64,000 nucleotides of DNA from Isoetes taiwanensis (GCA_021234155.1 JAJEKV010000482.1:1-64000); one strand, 5' to 3'; positions 34,880 to 47,810 are shown, counted from the stretch's first letter. Notes: generated from the sequence alone by a model not told the origin. Numbers and translations are program-made.

Positions 34880-35754
34880 AACATGTGTGCTTATATTTTC
34901 ATTATTCTGTGAGCAACGAAGAAGCAAGCCAATTGTTCAGGTTTATGAGCAGTATATGTCTCTGAATAATGTGCTTCTCATGTGGCCTCATTGTAAGTCA
35001 TTGAGAACTTAACCGAATTTAAATAAATGTGGAGTTTATGAATACACAAGAATTGTTCAGGTTCATCAGCAATATGTCTCTGGAAAATGTTCTTGTGTGA
35101 TAGCCTCATCGTGGTACTGATAACTTAAGCATACCTAAACATGTGGAGTTCATGAAAACAGAGGTTTACTTTTTACTCATTTTTCTCTTGAGATTTGATG
35201 ACTTAGGGTCCTCTTCCACGGTGTCTCATTTTTTGAGCTATTTGATTGTCCATTTAAGCAAATATGTCACTGTCACTATTGGTTTTCCACGATCCTTTTG
35301 CCTTAGTAGTGGAGTCCCCTTTTCATAGCAGTGGAACCCCGTAGTAGTGCAGTTCCTTTTCTTCTGGGTACCCCCTATTGGAATAATAACCTCCACCTTA
35401 GCACCATGTTAGCATGATGTGGCAATCATAGTCATCTAGAGAGTCATGACCACAATGAAGAGTGGTGCCTATACCAAGAGTCACGTCTGTATGTAAAGTC
35501 ATGTCTATTCAAAGGGATGTACCTATTGGTACAATGTATATGCAAGACGTTTCTCTCATTAAAAGTCTCTATTGTATCAACATAGTATCATAGCTCATGA
35601 AGGCGCAAGTTAAAAGGAAAGGGTTGTCGGTAGGGCAACCACACATAATTTTGGGAATTATGAAGGAAGAAGAAAAAGTATGTGGGTGATGCAAAGGGAC
35701 AAATATAAAAGCATAATTAATGGCTTGTGGCAAAAAAAGAAAAAAAATAAAAAA
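34880..35754. other. No gene seen
   Basis: Contains a diverged short duplication (caagccaattgttcaggttta and gaattgttcaggttcatcagc, about 110 bp apart), possibly 3' untranslated sequence of the CENP-V gene repeated once. Otherwise AT-rich. Confidence 0.5.
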
Positions 35755-36361
35755 TAAAAAACCTTTTAAACCTGTTCAAACAGACTTTTACCTTTCATGG
35801 ACTTTTGCAAAGACCAATATGCAACTTTAAGCCAAAACGGGTGTATATTTGACTTAAGCCTTAAAATGGTTAGCATTTATCAAGGCAAAAGCAATTACCA
35901 TATTCTACAATCTATAAGAAGTTCCCCATTCTCTAGAGCAATGTTAACATACTTTTTGAAGTCTAAAAGACTACTTTTTTAGACTGCGATTTAAAATATC
36001 CAGCAAACTTAGATTATACAAATTCTCAAACCTGAATCATGATATGAAAGCTCTGACCTTAGCCAACATATTACGTACAAAATAATTTTCAAGGCCTAGA
36101 GGTCACTACCACGTTGCTGAATCAACGACGTAATAGATTGTTTTATTTTTTTAGCTTAATCTTCCATCCTTTGTCATCTTGCCTTGTAAGCTTTTCCAAT
36201 TTGAAATAATGGGAAAACACACATAGGAGCAAGAAATCCCGTTAGCTGCAGCAAACCATAGGACCGTTAGCCTTAGTCAGGATAAAGACCTAAGCGCTAG
36301 CAGGTAAGCTTAGATTTCTTGGGCTCATCGCCCTTCACCTTGCATGTCATCATAACCACAA
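35755..36361 (+). repeat. Direct repeat D, copy 1
   Basis: About 607 bp (ccttttaaacctgttcaaac to gtcatcataaccacaa) repeated at 44060-44718 in the same orientation with few substitutions. Copy 1 lacks two short segments present in copy 2, the longer of about 64 bp near 35938. No TG...CA ends are seen, so it is not simply an LTR. Confidence 0.9.
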
Positions 36362-37340
36362 TAGATAGGTTTACTTCTAAGAAAAACTACTCTGCTAAAA
36401 AAATTTAACCCACATGCAGTCATAATATTTAGCATGCATGTGCATAAAAGGTTGTCTAGAGGAAAAAAGAAGCGGTCCTGGACACCTCCTTCCTGGTAAT
36501 TGGCTTGCAAGCTCCATCTACTCTAGACATGCAAACCTCTTTATCATCAAGGTGAATGTTTCAAACTTTCCACCTGTAGCAGTTCTGATAACTCTGTATC
36601 TCCTAAGTTCTGGGCTTTTGAGCCTTCTCTAGTATAATAAAAGAGCCAAGCATATGAACAATGTTAAGCTGAATACGAACCAGATCCAAAAATCTGTCTA
36701 CCAAATTATTGAACAAATCAGATTATCTATTGATATGCATATGGCATCAGTGACTACATTCTGTTACCATGTCTATCAGCGTAATGGATCACAATACTAC
36801 TTAGGACTGTGTATGTTTCCTGGAGCACGGCTTACAACCATTATCATCTAAGTTTAAACAATCTGCAGCCCTCATAAAAGGACATGCAGCAGGCTTAAGG
36901 CAATATGCAGCAAGCAATCTGTAACTCATATAATTCAATTTGTTCTAAGATACAGATAGTTCAGTAAGATAGGATAGCAAATAACACAGACTATCATACT
37001 TAGCTTAATGCCCTCTCAGATCCTACACTCTCAGATTGTATCAGATCACTCTCAGCTCTAATATCATAGCTTAGTGCTGTTAAGTTGGTCAGATCATACA
37101 TATAATAATTTTTTGAGATTTAATTTCATATGGACAATCATTAAGCATAAGAGATATACCAATAAAATTATAGAATAAGACTAGATCTGGAAATATGCTT
37201 AGTGCATCCCTTTATTACATCCTCATGCTAGCACATAGCCTAGAATCGTATTGAATCTTTAAACAACATCCATCATCTACTAGTATAATCATAAAGGAGA
37301 ACAAATAAGATTCTTAAACAAATTTATCTATGCGTCCAAC
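36362..37340. other. No gene seen
   Basis: AT-rich, with many stops. No similarity to the sequence after the second copy of repeat D. Confidence 0.5.
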
Positions 37341-37344
37341 CTGA

Positions 37345-37563
37345 TTATGAAGCTGGATTGTCCATAGCTTGAGATGCCATTGGAATGTAAACACCAGGGG
37401 GAATACATTTGCTAACACCATCCCCTAGATCTGGGCTATCCCCTATAAATGCTTTATCAGATGCCTTTTGTGCAGTGCTTGCAAGCTCACTCCCCTGCTC
37501 CAAATTTACAGAGGTCTCTACAGTAGAAGATTCTCCCTTATCAGCATCATCGAGGTCAGACAT
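37345..37563 (-). CDS. Hypothetical 72-residue ORF, perhaps a terminal exon
   Basis: From an ATG at 37563 it reads MSDLDDADKGESSTVETSVN and ends in PMASQAMDNPAS. Its mixed composition differs from the surroundings, and an open stretch upstream in another frame (about 37718-37560) may belong to the same old gene. No family is recognised. Confidence 0.25.
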   Translation of the reverse strand: MSDLDDADKGESSTVETSVNLEQGSELASTAQKASDKAFIGDSPDLGDGVSKCIPPGVYIPMASQAMDNPAS

Positions 37564-38120
37564 GGGTATTGCTCTTCACAATCATTACTAGATCCAGCTC
37601 TTCTAATATCACCATGAGTAATAGAGTTTGGATCGATTGCGAGCAAACCCATTATGCACTGAATTTTCAGTCCGTTATTCATTGCATTCAGCATATAGAC
37701 ACAGTGTCTGCAAAACAAAATGCTATATCCATATTTTGGGGCTATTTTTATAGTACTGCTTCGCCCTTGCTACCGATTGTTCTGCATGTTGGGTTTAGAT
37801 ATACCTAAGTGTCAGATCACGCTGGCTGGATGGACTAGCGTTGTCTACTTTTGTATTTGCATATTGTCCTGTATTTCCTTTGCCGCTCATGTTGCCATAG
37901 TCAAAACCCTAGGCTCAAAATGTTGGAAAACTTTCCTAGAAAAACTCAGTTATTTAGCGTTTCATCACAAAAAATAATCCTCTATCCACTATCCATTTAC
38001 CAATATTAAGGCCTGCATATAACAATAATTCCAACTTCACTAGGGAGCCTCAATGACCCATCAAATAGCATTCATCTAATATCCTTATTAGAATCTGCAT
38101 GACATCATCTCCCCTTTTCT

Positions 38121-38271
38121 ATTTGTGTGTAAAGCTAGTGAGAAAGAAGACGCTCTAGGTAGATGAAGTGTTGTGTGTGAGCACAATAATGACCTATATA
38201 GGTCTAGGGTGACATTAGGGTTAGGGTACCATGTCACGTGTAGGGTTAGGGTTAGGTTTCCTCATGTAATA
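38121..38271 (-). repeat. Copia 3' LTR (151 bp)
   Basis: Identical to 42774-42924. It includes TTAGGG-type tandem words at 38210-38226 and 38241-38256 and a palindromic cctatatagg. The termini read TAT...AAT on the element strand, not the usual TG...CA. Confidence 0.9.
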
Positions 38272-38389
38272 CTCCTCCTGAAACTGAACCCTAACAACAA
38301 AAAAAAAGAAATAGCAGAAAGAAAACATTCAGTGGCTCTGCTGCGAGCCTTTAAAGATCGCTTCATCTGTGAAGTTTAGTGCCAATCGA

Positions 38390-41300
38390 GAGGTTTTGTC
38401 ACCCATCAGCTAGTTGCTTGCGTGTAGCACAATACTGCAGAGTTATGATGGTATTATCGAGCTGCTCCCTCATAAAGCATAACTGAGTGTCTAAATGCTT
38501 TGTTAAGGGATGGTATTTCTGATCTTTGGTCAAGGCGATAGCCCCAGAATTATCCACTAGCATAGTGGCTTCCTTGACTTGTACTCCCATATCATGAAAA
38601 AGAGTGAGCATCCGGTCATTTCTTGAAATCACATACCACGGTGCTTTCAATTCTCGCTTCGGTAGTCTTTGAGGCTCACTTTGTAAGATCGCTTTTTTAG
38701 AGGCCCCTGAGGTGGACTTTTCCCAAAGAAAGAGACAAATCCGTGGTATACTTCCTTGTTTCATAGTCATGGGATGCAAAATCGCATCGGTGTAGAAGGA
38801 CAACACGGCGCTTTGATTTTGAAAGTAAGTAATTCCTTCAAACATGGTGCCTTGCAAATATGCTAGAATTCGCTTTCTTTGCTCTCCGGTGACTCATCTT
38901 TGGGTGTTGCATAAACCGGGCCGACTTGCCCAACCGCAAAACACGATGTCCGGCCTAGTAATGGTGATATAGATGAGAGATCCAACTAATTGTCGAAACA
39001 ATTTTGTATCACATGATTCACCATTAGTGTCCAAGGTAAGTTTATTACCTTGTTAGGTATGGAGCGAGGCTGGCTTGGATGCATCCATATGAAATCATCT
39101 AACACTTCCTTTATGTATTTGGTCCGAGTGAGCATAATGGAGGTGTCTTTTTGCCATACTTCAATTCCTAGGCAATAATGTAAAAGTCCTAGGTCCGCGT
39201 GACCTCAAAGGAGCGTGCAAGATCTTGCGCTTTTAAATCTGCAATGGTAGATGTTGCATCCCCCTGTGATGATTGAATCATCCACATAAAGAACCAAAAT
39301 ACATATTTTAGCATCAGCTTTCTTATAATAGAGACTAGGATCTGCAGGTGGACCGTTTGAAGCCAATGTTCAATAAAAAGCATTGATCTTGTTGTGCCAA
39401 CATCGGGGCCTGTAGAGGGCCATATACAAGCTTTTCTAGAGGTGGCAGACAAGTGATTCTTCTCCCTTTTTCACAAATCCCTGAGGTTGCTCCATATAAA
39501 TGGTTTCCTGCAGGTCTCCATTTAAAAAGGCACTTTTAAAGTCTAGCTGATAGATGGGCCAGCCTGTACTGGCAGCCAATGCAATAGCTGCTCGAATGGT
39601 AGGCATTCTGGCGACAGGGGCAAAAACATCTGTATAGTCAATGCCAAATTCTTGGGCATATCCCTTGGCCACAAGTCTGGCCTTGTGCTTTGCTATGCTG
39701 CCATCGGAGTTGTATTTGGTCCGATATACCCATTTGTTCCCAATGACATGTTGGCCTATTTGGTTTGGGAGTAAGTCGCCAAGTGCCTTCACGCATAAGC
39801 ATGTCATATTAAACTTACATAGCTGCATTCGGATGGGAATGGCATTTGCTTGCTTGTAGGTGGCGAGGATCGATGTAGAAAGAAGTTGAGTCATGAGGGC
39901 ATAATTGCAAAAGCCTTTGTTGCAAGCAAGTTGCTGCTTTGCCTTGAGCCTCTCGGATCTTCGCACAACAGTAGGAGGCATGGCAGATGATGGTGGAACT
40001 GGAATATGAGGATGGAGTGGGTTCCAATCCAGGTTAAATGCCTCATCTATTGAAGCATTTTCAATAGTAGAGTGATCCGGAGGATCTGGTGTGTTTGTAA
40101 CACATGGTTGATCCTCAACTTCATCATGAAGACTCATAGATGAGTCCGAATCTTGAGGTGCAGCATGCTCAAGAGGAATAGTTGCTGGTGGATCTGCAGC
40201 TTTTGTAGCAGAGATGATGCTTTGCTCAAATAAATGCTGAATCATTTGGAGCTGAAATTCTTCTTTTAAAGATGGCTCTTCATCAAAATATGATGCACTT
40301 TCCACAAAATCTACACTTCGCGAGACGAATACGGTCTTGGTTTTTGGATCATATAGTTTCCATCCTTTTTTGCTGATAGGATACCCTATAAAGATGCACT
40401 TAATTGCCCTAGGATGTAATTTTCCATACTTCTTGAGCTTCTCTTGAGGTATGGCTGAATATGCCAAAACAGCCAAAAGATTAGTAGATTATCCACATTT
40501 GGTTTTGCGTCCATAGGCTAACTCATATGGAGTGCCGGTTGGATTTGCTAGAGTTGGAGCTCTATTAGCCAAATAGGCTGCTGTAACAACTGCTTCCCCC
40601 CAAAAATGTGATGGAAGGTTTTTGTGAATGAGCATTGTCCTTACAAAATTACGTGGCTTCGATTCTTTCTTTTTCAGAGCGCCATTTTGGGCATGGGCAT
40701 ATGGTGCTTGTGAGCTCTCTTCTTATTTTATCGTAAGCAAGTAAGCATCAACCTTGGCATTCTTGAATTACGTTTCCATTATCGGTCAGATGCGGCTTTG
40801 AGTGATGTACCAAATTACGCTTCCACATATGAATGAAATTCTTGGAATTTAAGAAAGGCTTTATCCTTTGTGGCTACACAAAATGCCCAAGTAAATCTGT
40901 TGTAATCATCGACAATGGTTAGAAACCAATGAGCTCCCCTAGGGAAGCCTTCTCTCATGTAACATAAATCCATATGAAGTAACTCAAGAACACTAGTGGC
41001 TCAATTCCACATGTTGAGGAAAAGGGCGTTGAGTTTGCTTACCCAAATGACATGCTTGACACTCCAATGATGTGATCTTGAGCTTTGGCGGTGCCCGTTA
41101 CCATTCCTAGTGTCGCTAATTCTCCAATGGCTCGTCCTCCAACATGGCCAAATCGTGCATGCCATAAGTTTTTTCTAGATCTTGGTCTGTTGCTACATAA
41201 GCCGAGGCATGGACTTGAGGCGTTCCATCCACCGTATACAAACCCCCTTTGTTCATGTGTCTGTCATGTTAATCTGAAGCTGCTTTCGGGGTAATGAACT

Positions 41301-42560
41301 TCCAAGGGCTTAAGTTTGTTAAATACATCTTTCCTTCACCAAAGATAATGATCTTACCTTGTTTGTCAAATGTAGAAACAGATAATAAATTGGTGCAGAT
41401 CGAGACATGGAAGACATCTTTGATGGGACATATGCCTTGCTCTTCTTGAAGATTAATAATACCTTTGGAGTGTGATTGTAGGACCTCTCCATTTGCTCTT
41501 TGTCACTAAGAGAGGCGTATCATGAGTAGGATTAGTAAGAATCGGTGGTGTGGTGACAAAGTGTGTTGAGAAGCCCCGAATCCATGAGCAAATATTTTTG
41601 TCTTGTGAGAATGCGGTAGTAGCAACGGCCATGTTTAAGTATTCCTCACTAAACATGCACGAAAGTGCAACTCCCCGAGATGCCTCTTGTGGTGTCTTTG
41701 GTGGCAGATTTGCCACTTGGACTTGCAGAGGTAGCTGAATTAAACACCCAATTTCTTATAGGCCTTACATTGGAACTTTGTAGTGCCCTGTGACTCCCAC
41801 GATTGCGACCAAGTAGCTTGAGCGCACTTTTTCAGCATATGATAAGGTAGATCCAGTGTTGTCTGCAGCACTCTTTCCTTTATCTTTGTGTGCATGAGCA
41901 TAATTCAATTGCTGAATCTTGAGACGTTTGGAATTTTGTAACTCTGCATCTAGAAGGAAAGGACCATGTGACACCCTTTTGAGTTTGAATACTCACTACC
42001 TGTTGAGAATAGGAAACTTCCATGGCAGATAGCATAATGAGAGTAAGATCTTCATCCTCCAATTTCCCTCCTGCACATATGACTTCTTCCTTGAGAGCAC
42101 GAATTTTCTGAATGTAATCAGCAGCATCTTTACATTCCTCAATGGCAAGTGTTTCCATTTGCTGTTTGAAATGCTTTACTCTGCCTAATCCTTTCAAGGC
42201 ATATGTCTTCTCAAGATAATCCCATGCTTCTTGAAAGGTTGTGAGCCCGACAAAGCTGCCTTCTCCGATGTCCGGAATCTGAGCATGAGAAGATGATCAA
42301 GAGGCGGCATCATGTCCAAGGCAGATGTAGCATCGGTGAGGCGTAACCACCCGGTTTAAATCTGACCTTTAGTTTAAGCAAACCAAGGTAAACTTTGAAG
42401 AAAGCTTTCCATCCTTGAAAATTGGTGCCATCAAGTTGAGGATTGGGATCCAATTTCCATGGGTCCAACATATTGCAAACTCTACAAATTCTAGCAAAGC
42501 TAGATGGATTTTCTGAATTGTGATCCTGCTTGGATCTATCAGATCTAGGTGCTGTGATGG
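38390..42560 (-). pseudogene. Broken copia gag-pol
   Basis: In element order: gag around 42560-41880 (NFQGWKAFF-type segment, then an UBN2-like part with DEDLTLIMLSAMEVSY); a degraded protease region near 41600; GAG-pre-integrase and integrase between about 41400 and 40500 (CHLGKQ-type zinc motif, HMDLCYM, VDDYNRFTW); the integrase tail to RT at 40476-39436, open for 346 codons, with [52 protein letters not shown] and [14 protein letters not shown]; a YVDD-type RT motif near 39280; RNase H at about 38857-38399 (LTKDQKYHPLTKHLD). Stops and frameshifts separate nearly every block. Confidence 0.88.
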
Positions 42561-42760
42561 TGATTCCTCATGAATCCACTTCTGAGTGAAAAGATTTACA
42601 AATCAATCAATCAGAAAAGTTACCTTGGCAAGATAACCTGACTTCATCCAATTTCTTCAAAAAAGAACCCAATACTAGGCAATCCGACCTAGATCCCTGC
42701 TTTTGAAGAAAAAAAAGGCCTTTCTCCCTCCTCTCTCCTCTCTCCTCTCTCACAGATAAG

Positions 42761-42772
42761 GCTCTGATACCA
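42761..42772 (-). other. Copia primer-binding site
   Basis: The minus strand reads tggtatcagagc, complementary to the 3' end of plant initiator methionine tRNA, one base inside the 5' LTR (element orientation). Confidence 0.88.
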
Positions 42773-42773
42773 T

Positions 42774-42924
42774 ATTTGTGTGTAAAGCTAGTGAGAAAGA
42801 AGACGCTCTAGGTAGATGAAGTGTTGTGTGTGAGCACAATAATGACCTATATAGGTCTAGGGTGACATTAGGGTTAGGGTACCATGTCACGTGTAGGGTT
42901 AGGGTTAGGTTTCCTCATGTAATA
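42774..42924 (-). repeat. Copia 5' LTR (151 bp)
   Basis: Base-for-base the same as 38121-38271. Confidence 0.9.
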
Positions 42925-43187
42925 TTTTCTTAGGATGTAATTATGACCATAGATGGCATTTCCCTATAAATATCGCTCTGTTTCATGCATATAAAGCCAC
43001 TGTTCAAATACATATAGTACAAATAGTATAAAACCTTGTATTCAGTGTTCATGCATTCTGTACTATTCATAATAATAAAAAACAGGGTGGGCAAGCCATA
43101 AATAGAGTTAGCAACAAGGAGAGTAGGACCTTGTTGCCAAAGCCCTACCCTATTTATATTGCCTAATTAACTCTTATTGCAAGTATT

Positions 43188-43718
43188 AATTTCTCTTGTA
43201 CTTGTACACCCAACTGCCCATGAAGAAGCGCAGACTTATAGCTTCCATTCGCATGGGTGCACATCGCCTCCGCATTGAAACAGGGCGTTGGGCTCGGGAA
43301 CCACGAGAGCAAAGGCTTTGCCAGTGTTGCCACCAGGGCGCGATTGAGGATGAATGTCATGCCCTCCAGATCTGCCCAGCATTTGCCCATATTCGAGAGC
43401 GATATGTTCGATTACTAGTGCCTGGCCAGCCGTTGCATTTATTGACTACGGCGTCAGTGGGATTGTTGGGGTCATACCTCCAGGAGGTTATGGATGCATG
43501 GACTCGTTTGTGTCCTACGGGACGGTATTGAACTGTCCTATGCAATTGTACAATGTGCCAGCATACTTATTACTGCTAAGGTTTTTCCCTCTAAAACCCT
43601 TCGGGGCAGGGGTTTTTTAATCCTGTCAATAATATGCTTGCTGCTCTCTTTTTGTTTGGGTCCCATAGGCCAATTGGTCTCCGTGGACGCTAAAAACTAT
43701 TCTATTCTATTCTATTCT
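43188..43718 (+). mobile_element. LINE-B copy 3 (5'-truncated, TATTC tail)
   Basis: Open from about 43196 to 43531 for the end of ORF2: MKKRRLIASIRMGAHRLRIE, then the zinc motif CQCCHQGAIEDECHALQIC, then SYLQEVMDAW. The 3' region follows with the hairpin at about 43599-43608, gggtcccataggccaattgg and a (TATTC)n tail near 43698-43717. Confidence 0.9.
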
Positions 43719-44059
43719 TTTCTTTTAAGAGAGCCACATGACAAACAGATTGACCCTAGTCTGGGCCAATGCCAAAAGACTGGTTTAAAAGAGCCAGAAC
43801 TCATTCTATAATCCAATTTTGTGTAGAGATTCAATCGGCATAATTTCAAAAACAAATGACATGTTATCTTTATTTTTGAATGGATTTCCTTATGTCTGCT
43901 GCAAGCCAAGAGCGAAAATCAGCTTAGAAAGAATTATAATTCCCATTTCAGCCTATGCCAATCCCTATAAATATCCAATAGGTATCAATCAGAAATTATA
44001 TACACCTGTATTCTAACCATTTTAAGGTCCCTAGTATAACTAGAGAATTGCGCTAATGA

Positions 44060-44718
44060 AAAAAACCTTTTAAACCTGTTCAAACAGACTTTTACATTTC
44101 ATGGACTTTTGCAAAGACCACTTTCCGGTCAATATGCAGCCTTAAGCCAAAACAGGTGTACATTTGACTTAAGCCTTAAAATGGTTAGCATTTTACCATA
44201 TTCTACAATCTATAAGAAGCTCCCCATTCTCTAGAGCTTATAAATATAATTTCATTCAGAATCCAAAAAGTTCTCTATAAATCTTTGTATTACCAATGTT
44301 AACATACTTTTCGAAGTCTAAAAGACTACTTTTCTAGACTGGGATTTAAAATATCCAGCAAACTTAGATTATACAAATTCTCAAACCTGAATCATTTGAT
44401 ATGAAAGCTCTGACCTTAGCCAACATATTATGTACAAAATAATTTTCAAGGCCTAGAAGTCACTACCACGTTGCTGAATCAACGACGTAATAGATTGTTT
44501 TATTTTTTCAGCTTAATCTTCCATCCTTTGTCATCTTGCCTTGTAAGCTTTTCCAATTTGAAATAATGGGAAAACACACATAGGAGCAAGGAATCACGTT
44601 ACCTGCAGCAAACCATAGGACAGTTAGCCTTAGTCAGGATAAAGACCTAAGCGCTAGCGGGTAAGCTTAGATTTCTTGGGCTCATCGCCCTTCACCTTGC
44701 ATGTCATCATAACCACAA
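44060..44718 (+). repeat. Direct repeat D, copy 2
   Basis: About 659 bp, paired with 35755-36361. It keeps a segment from about 44239 to 44298 missing from copy 1. Confidence 0.9.
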
Positions 44719-47700
44719 AGTTGGTCATTGGTAATATGCTATAAGTTATGTCTTATAATGAAGTGATGCAAAAATGAATTTTATAAGACATATATCACAA
44801 GCATGACATGGGACCAGAAATAATGTCTTATAGTTACAAGTACTTTATTGCGGCGGCCTTCGCGCTGCCAGTGTTAATATATTAAGGATTTTTTTTTTTT
44901 TTTGAAGGACGACAAGCTTTATTCACCAACTAAAAACCAGAGCAACATAAAATGCAGAGACAGGATTATAACCCCAGTGGACAAACCGATCCAACTGAGC
45001 ACAACCACCTGCCTATGCAAAAGAATGAATAGTTGTTATGTATCAGTATTAAGTAATGTGATGGAATTTTATGCCATGAAATCATATAGAAAACATAATC
45101 ATTATGAAGTATATTGATTAACTGTTATCAATCTAATGGTTATGCAAGATCCAAGCGTGGCATTTTGCAATAGGATTAATTCCTTGATCTTAAAGTTGCA
45201 TGTTCAACTAGCTTTGTCTATTAGTTATAAGTTCCTCTAAATAATTCAACTTTCTCTAATATACTGATTGCTAAGATAATTCCGTGCATCTCATCTGATT
45301 TGCATTCAGCATTTCATTTTAAGCTAATTAATTGCTATCAAAATGACATGCCTATTTTTCCTATGTCAATGCATCATTAATTATGTGATCAACTCAAACT
45401 GCTATTTCTTCCTTGATAAATTTGGTTTGCATCTGGGTTGTTCCTTAATGATGTGATCATCTCAAATTGCTGCTTCTCCTCATAGTTCGGCATTCATCTC
45501 CTTTCACCTTACTCCTAGGGCAACAAATGCCATAACAAATGCCATAACTATTAGTGTTAGCGTGGTACTCAAGCAGAATTTTAGCAGGGTATCCATGTAC
45601 AAAGACTTCTCAAATGTTAGCCTTGAGGGAAAAAGTTATGATGGATGCAGACCAGGGTTCAAAAAACTCCACAACCTTCACTACATAATTTTCTGCCTAT
45701 ATAAAATAAGTACTGGATATATTCATAACAAGATACAAATATACCATATTTTACATTAAAGTACGTTTTTTTCTATTAGACTTTTTCTAGCATCCAAAAA
45801 TTTAAACCAGCAATTTAGTTTATCCGGGTATTTTTTGAGCCCTGATATAGACACCTTAAGAGATATGAACCAAGCCACGTTCATTTTGTACTACATTGTT
45901 TATGAGCTACTTGTTTTCTTGCCATTGCCTTGCCTTTAAATTGGGTCCTTGATTTTATATAATCTCTTTCTATTAGAGGATATTCTGAATGGTCTTTTCT
46001 GAAATACATTCCTGACAAATAGCATAAATCAAGCACTCTTTATTCATTTCTAATGCAAATTTTGAGGTAATTTGGAGTGTTTATTCATCTCTAGTGGATA
46101 TCTTTTACATCAGTATTAGATTATATTATTGGGTTAGTTTAGAAGGCTAATTATACTTTAGATGTACAAAATAACAGAGGATAATGGACTGGGATGATAA
46201 TGTTGGCTCCAATGAGCAATTTTTGGTGGTCCGATATTCTTTCTGCATAGGCCAAGCAAGCATTTGATACTCAGATGATTGGGAATAAATTAGCATTCAG
46301 AATGGCCTGTTATGCACCTTGGATGCTGTATTTTTGAATGACATAAAGAGTATTGCCCACTTCCTACACCGTTTCGAATTTATCATCCTTTAAGGAGGCT
46401 AGTCAGCAAGCTGCAATTTTTTTGAGACATCTAAGATTGTAACTTCTAGAAACTGGAGAGATGAAATATCCTACTGACATTCCGGTCTCATCACAAAAAA
46501 AATGCAAGGTGTAGCTTTTCTATTAAGCAAAGGAGCTCATATAGTTCTATGACACTTGAAGGCATTTCTTCAAAGCCTAGAAGCAAAAAACAAACAGCCT
46601 GGAAGTGCGATTTTTTGGTAAAAATCCAGGAGCAAACAACTTTTTTGTAGTTTTAGAAAAATTGGAGCAGAAGGATTCATTTTTGTCAAAAATCAATAAA
46701 AAGGAGAATCAAATATAAGCATCTGTCTAAGAAGGGTTCAATAAACGTAATTGCAAAAAAGATAGTCTGTAAATACAGTGAAGCAAACCTAGAAATTTTG
46801 ACCACATGCACATGCTAGTGTGCAAGGGCATTTTTCTCTCTTTTGGCAACAATTTACATGTTCAACTTAAATTTCAGCTTGGTTTAAGTTCCCTTCCTTT
46901 GTTTCCATCGTGTTGACTTTTGATTCCCTTTACCCAACATCCAAAGGATCCAACATCCCTGATTTAGGGGTGTTGCTTTTGATATATACCCCCTTTTTTG
47001 GAGAACTTTGCTGCCATGCTCACTAAATTCAGGACAAAATAATACCTTTGAAACGTTAGTATGCTTCCTTCTATAATCTTAAATCAACAGCCACCCTAGC
47101 AACATGGGTGGCACACCTTGCAATCTGGATGTTCATTTTTTTGAGATGGTATTCATTTAAAATGCCCTAGGCTCTAACAATTGCAGATTTCACACTAATA
47201 TTGCAAGCCTGACATTCACATCACTTTTTTAGTTGGCGTTGCATTTCTTATAGCCAAGTTGTGATAAACTTCTTATAACAATAAAATATAAATAGCTCCA
47301 ATAAGTAGATTGCACTCCTGAATTAAAAAGCTTGCTAATGTGCCACAACGAGTTTCACAGTGTTATTTTATTGTTTGTAATGCTAAAGTGGTGCCACCCA
47401 AAGAAAGAACAATTAGGGATTTTGGTTCCTCCCCCCCTTTTTTTTTGTCCAACTCGTTTTATAAGGGTATTTATCATCTTTTTTTTTTTCGTTATCCGGA
47501 GAATGCCAGCGGTCCCAACTTGGGAACATTCCCGAGTGGAGGTTTTGGGTGATCCACGTTCCAGGAACTCTCGAGCCAAGGAACAAAGCATGGAACAGAG
47601 TTCCAGGTACCTATGCCTATTTGAAGCCGCATATTTAACTTATAACACATCCCCATTAAAACGAAACGGGTATTTCACTTTGTCATGTGGGAATCCTGGA

Positions 47701-47810
47701 CCAAAATACTGCCATGCCTATTACTTTTTAATCTCGCAACTATATGGCAAAGGGACCTAATTTCATTTTGAAAGTTTGAGCCTATCTCTTAAAAGCCCAA
47801 CTCAAAACTC
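44719..47810. other. No gene seen
   Basis: About 3 kb of AT-rich sequence with short ORFs only. A gcggcggcc word at 44850-44870 resembles the hairpin at 6287-6311, and the caaatgccataacaaatgcc duplication at about 45524-45548 is minor. No coding or RNA gene is recognised. Confidence 0.55.

Larger units (their letters stand above)
38121..42924 (-). mobile_element. Ty1/copia LTR retrotransposon with short identical LTRs
   Basis: A 4.8-kb element on the minus strand, bounded by two identical 151-bp direct repeats and flanked by ttttct on both sides (38115-38120 and 42925-42930), which reads as a target-site duplication. A primer-binding site matching initiator-Met tRNA (tggtatcagagc on the minus strand) and a polypurine tract (caggaggag) lie inside the LTRs. 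The domain order gag, protease, integrase, reverse transcriptase, RNase H is that of copia. The coding region is broken. Confidence 0.93.

Noticed and set aside
38210-38256. Interstitial telomere
   Set aside because: Only a few TTAGGG units, identical in both LTRs, so they belong to the copia LTR.
35755-44718. Calling repeat D the LTRs of one large element
   Set aside because: No TG...CA ends, no primer-binding site seen beside them, and no matching outer duplication; kept as a finding only.
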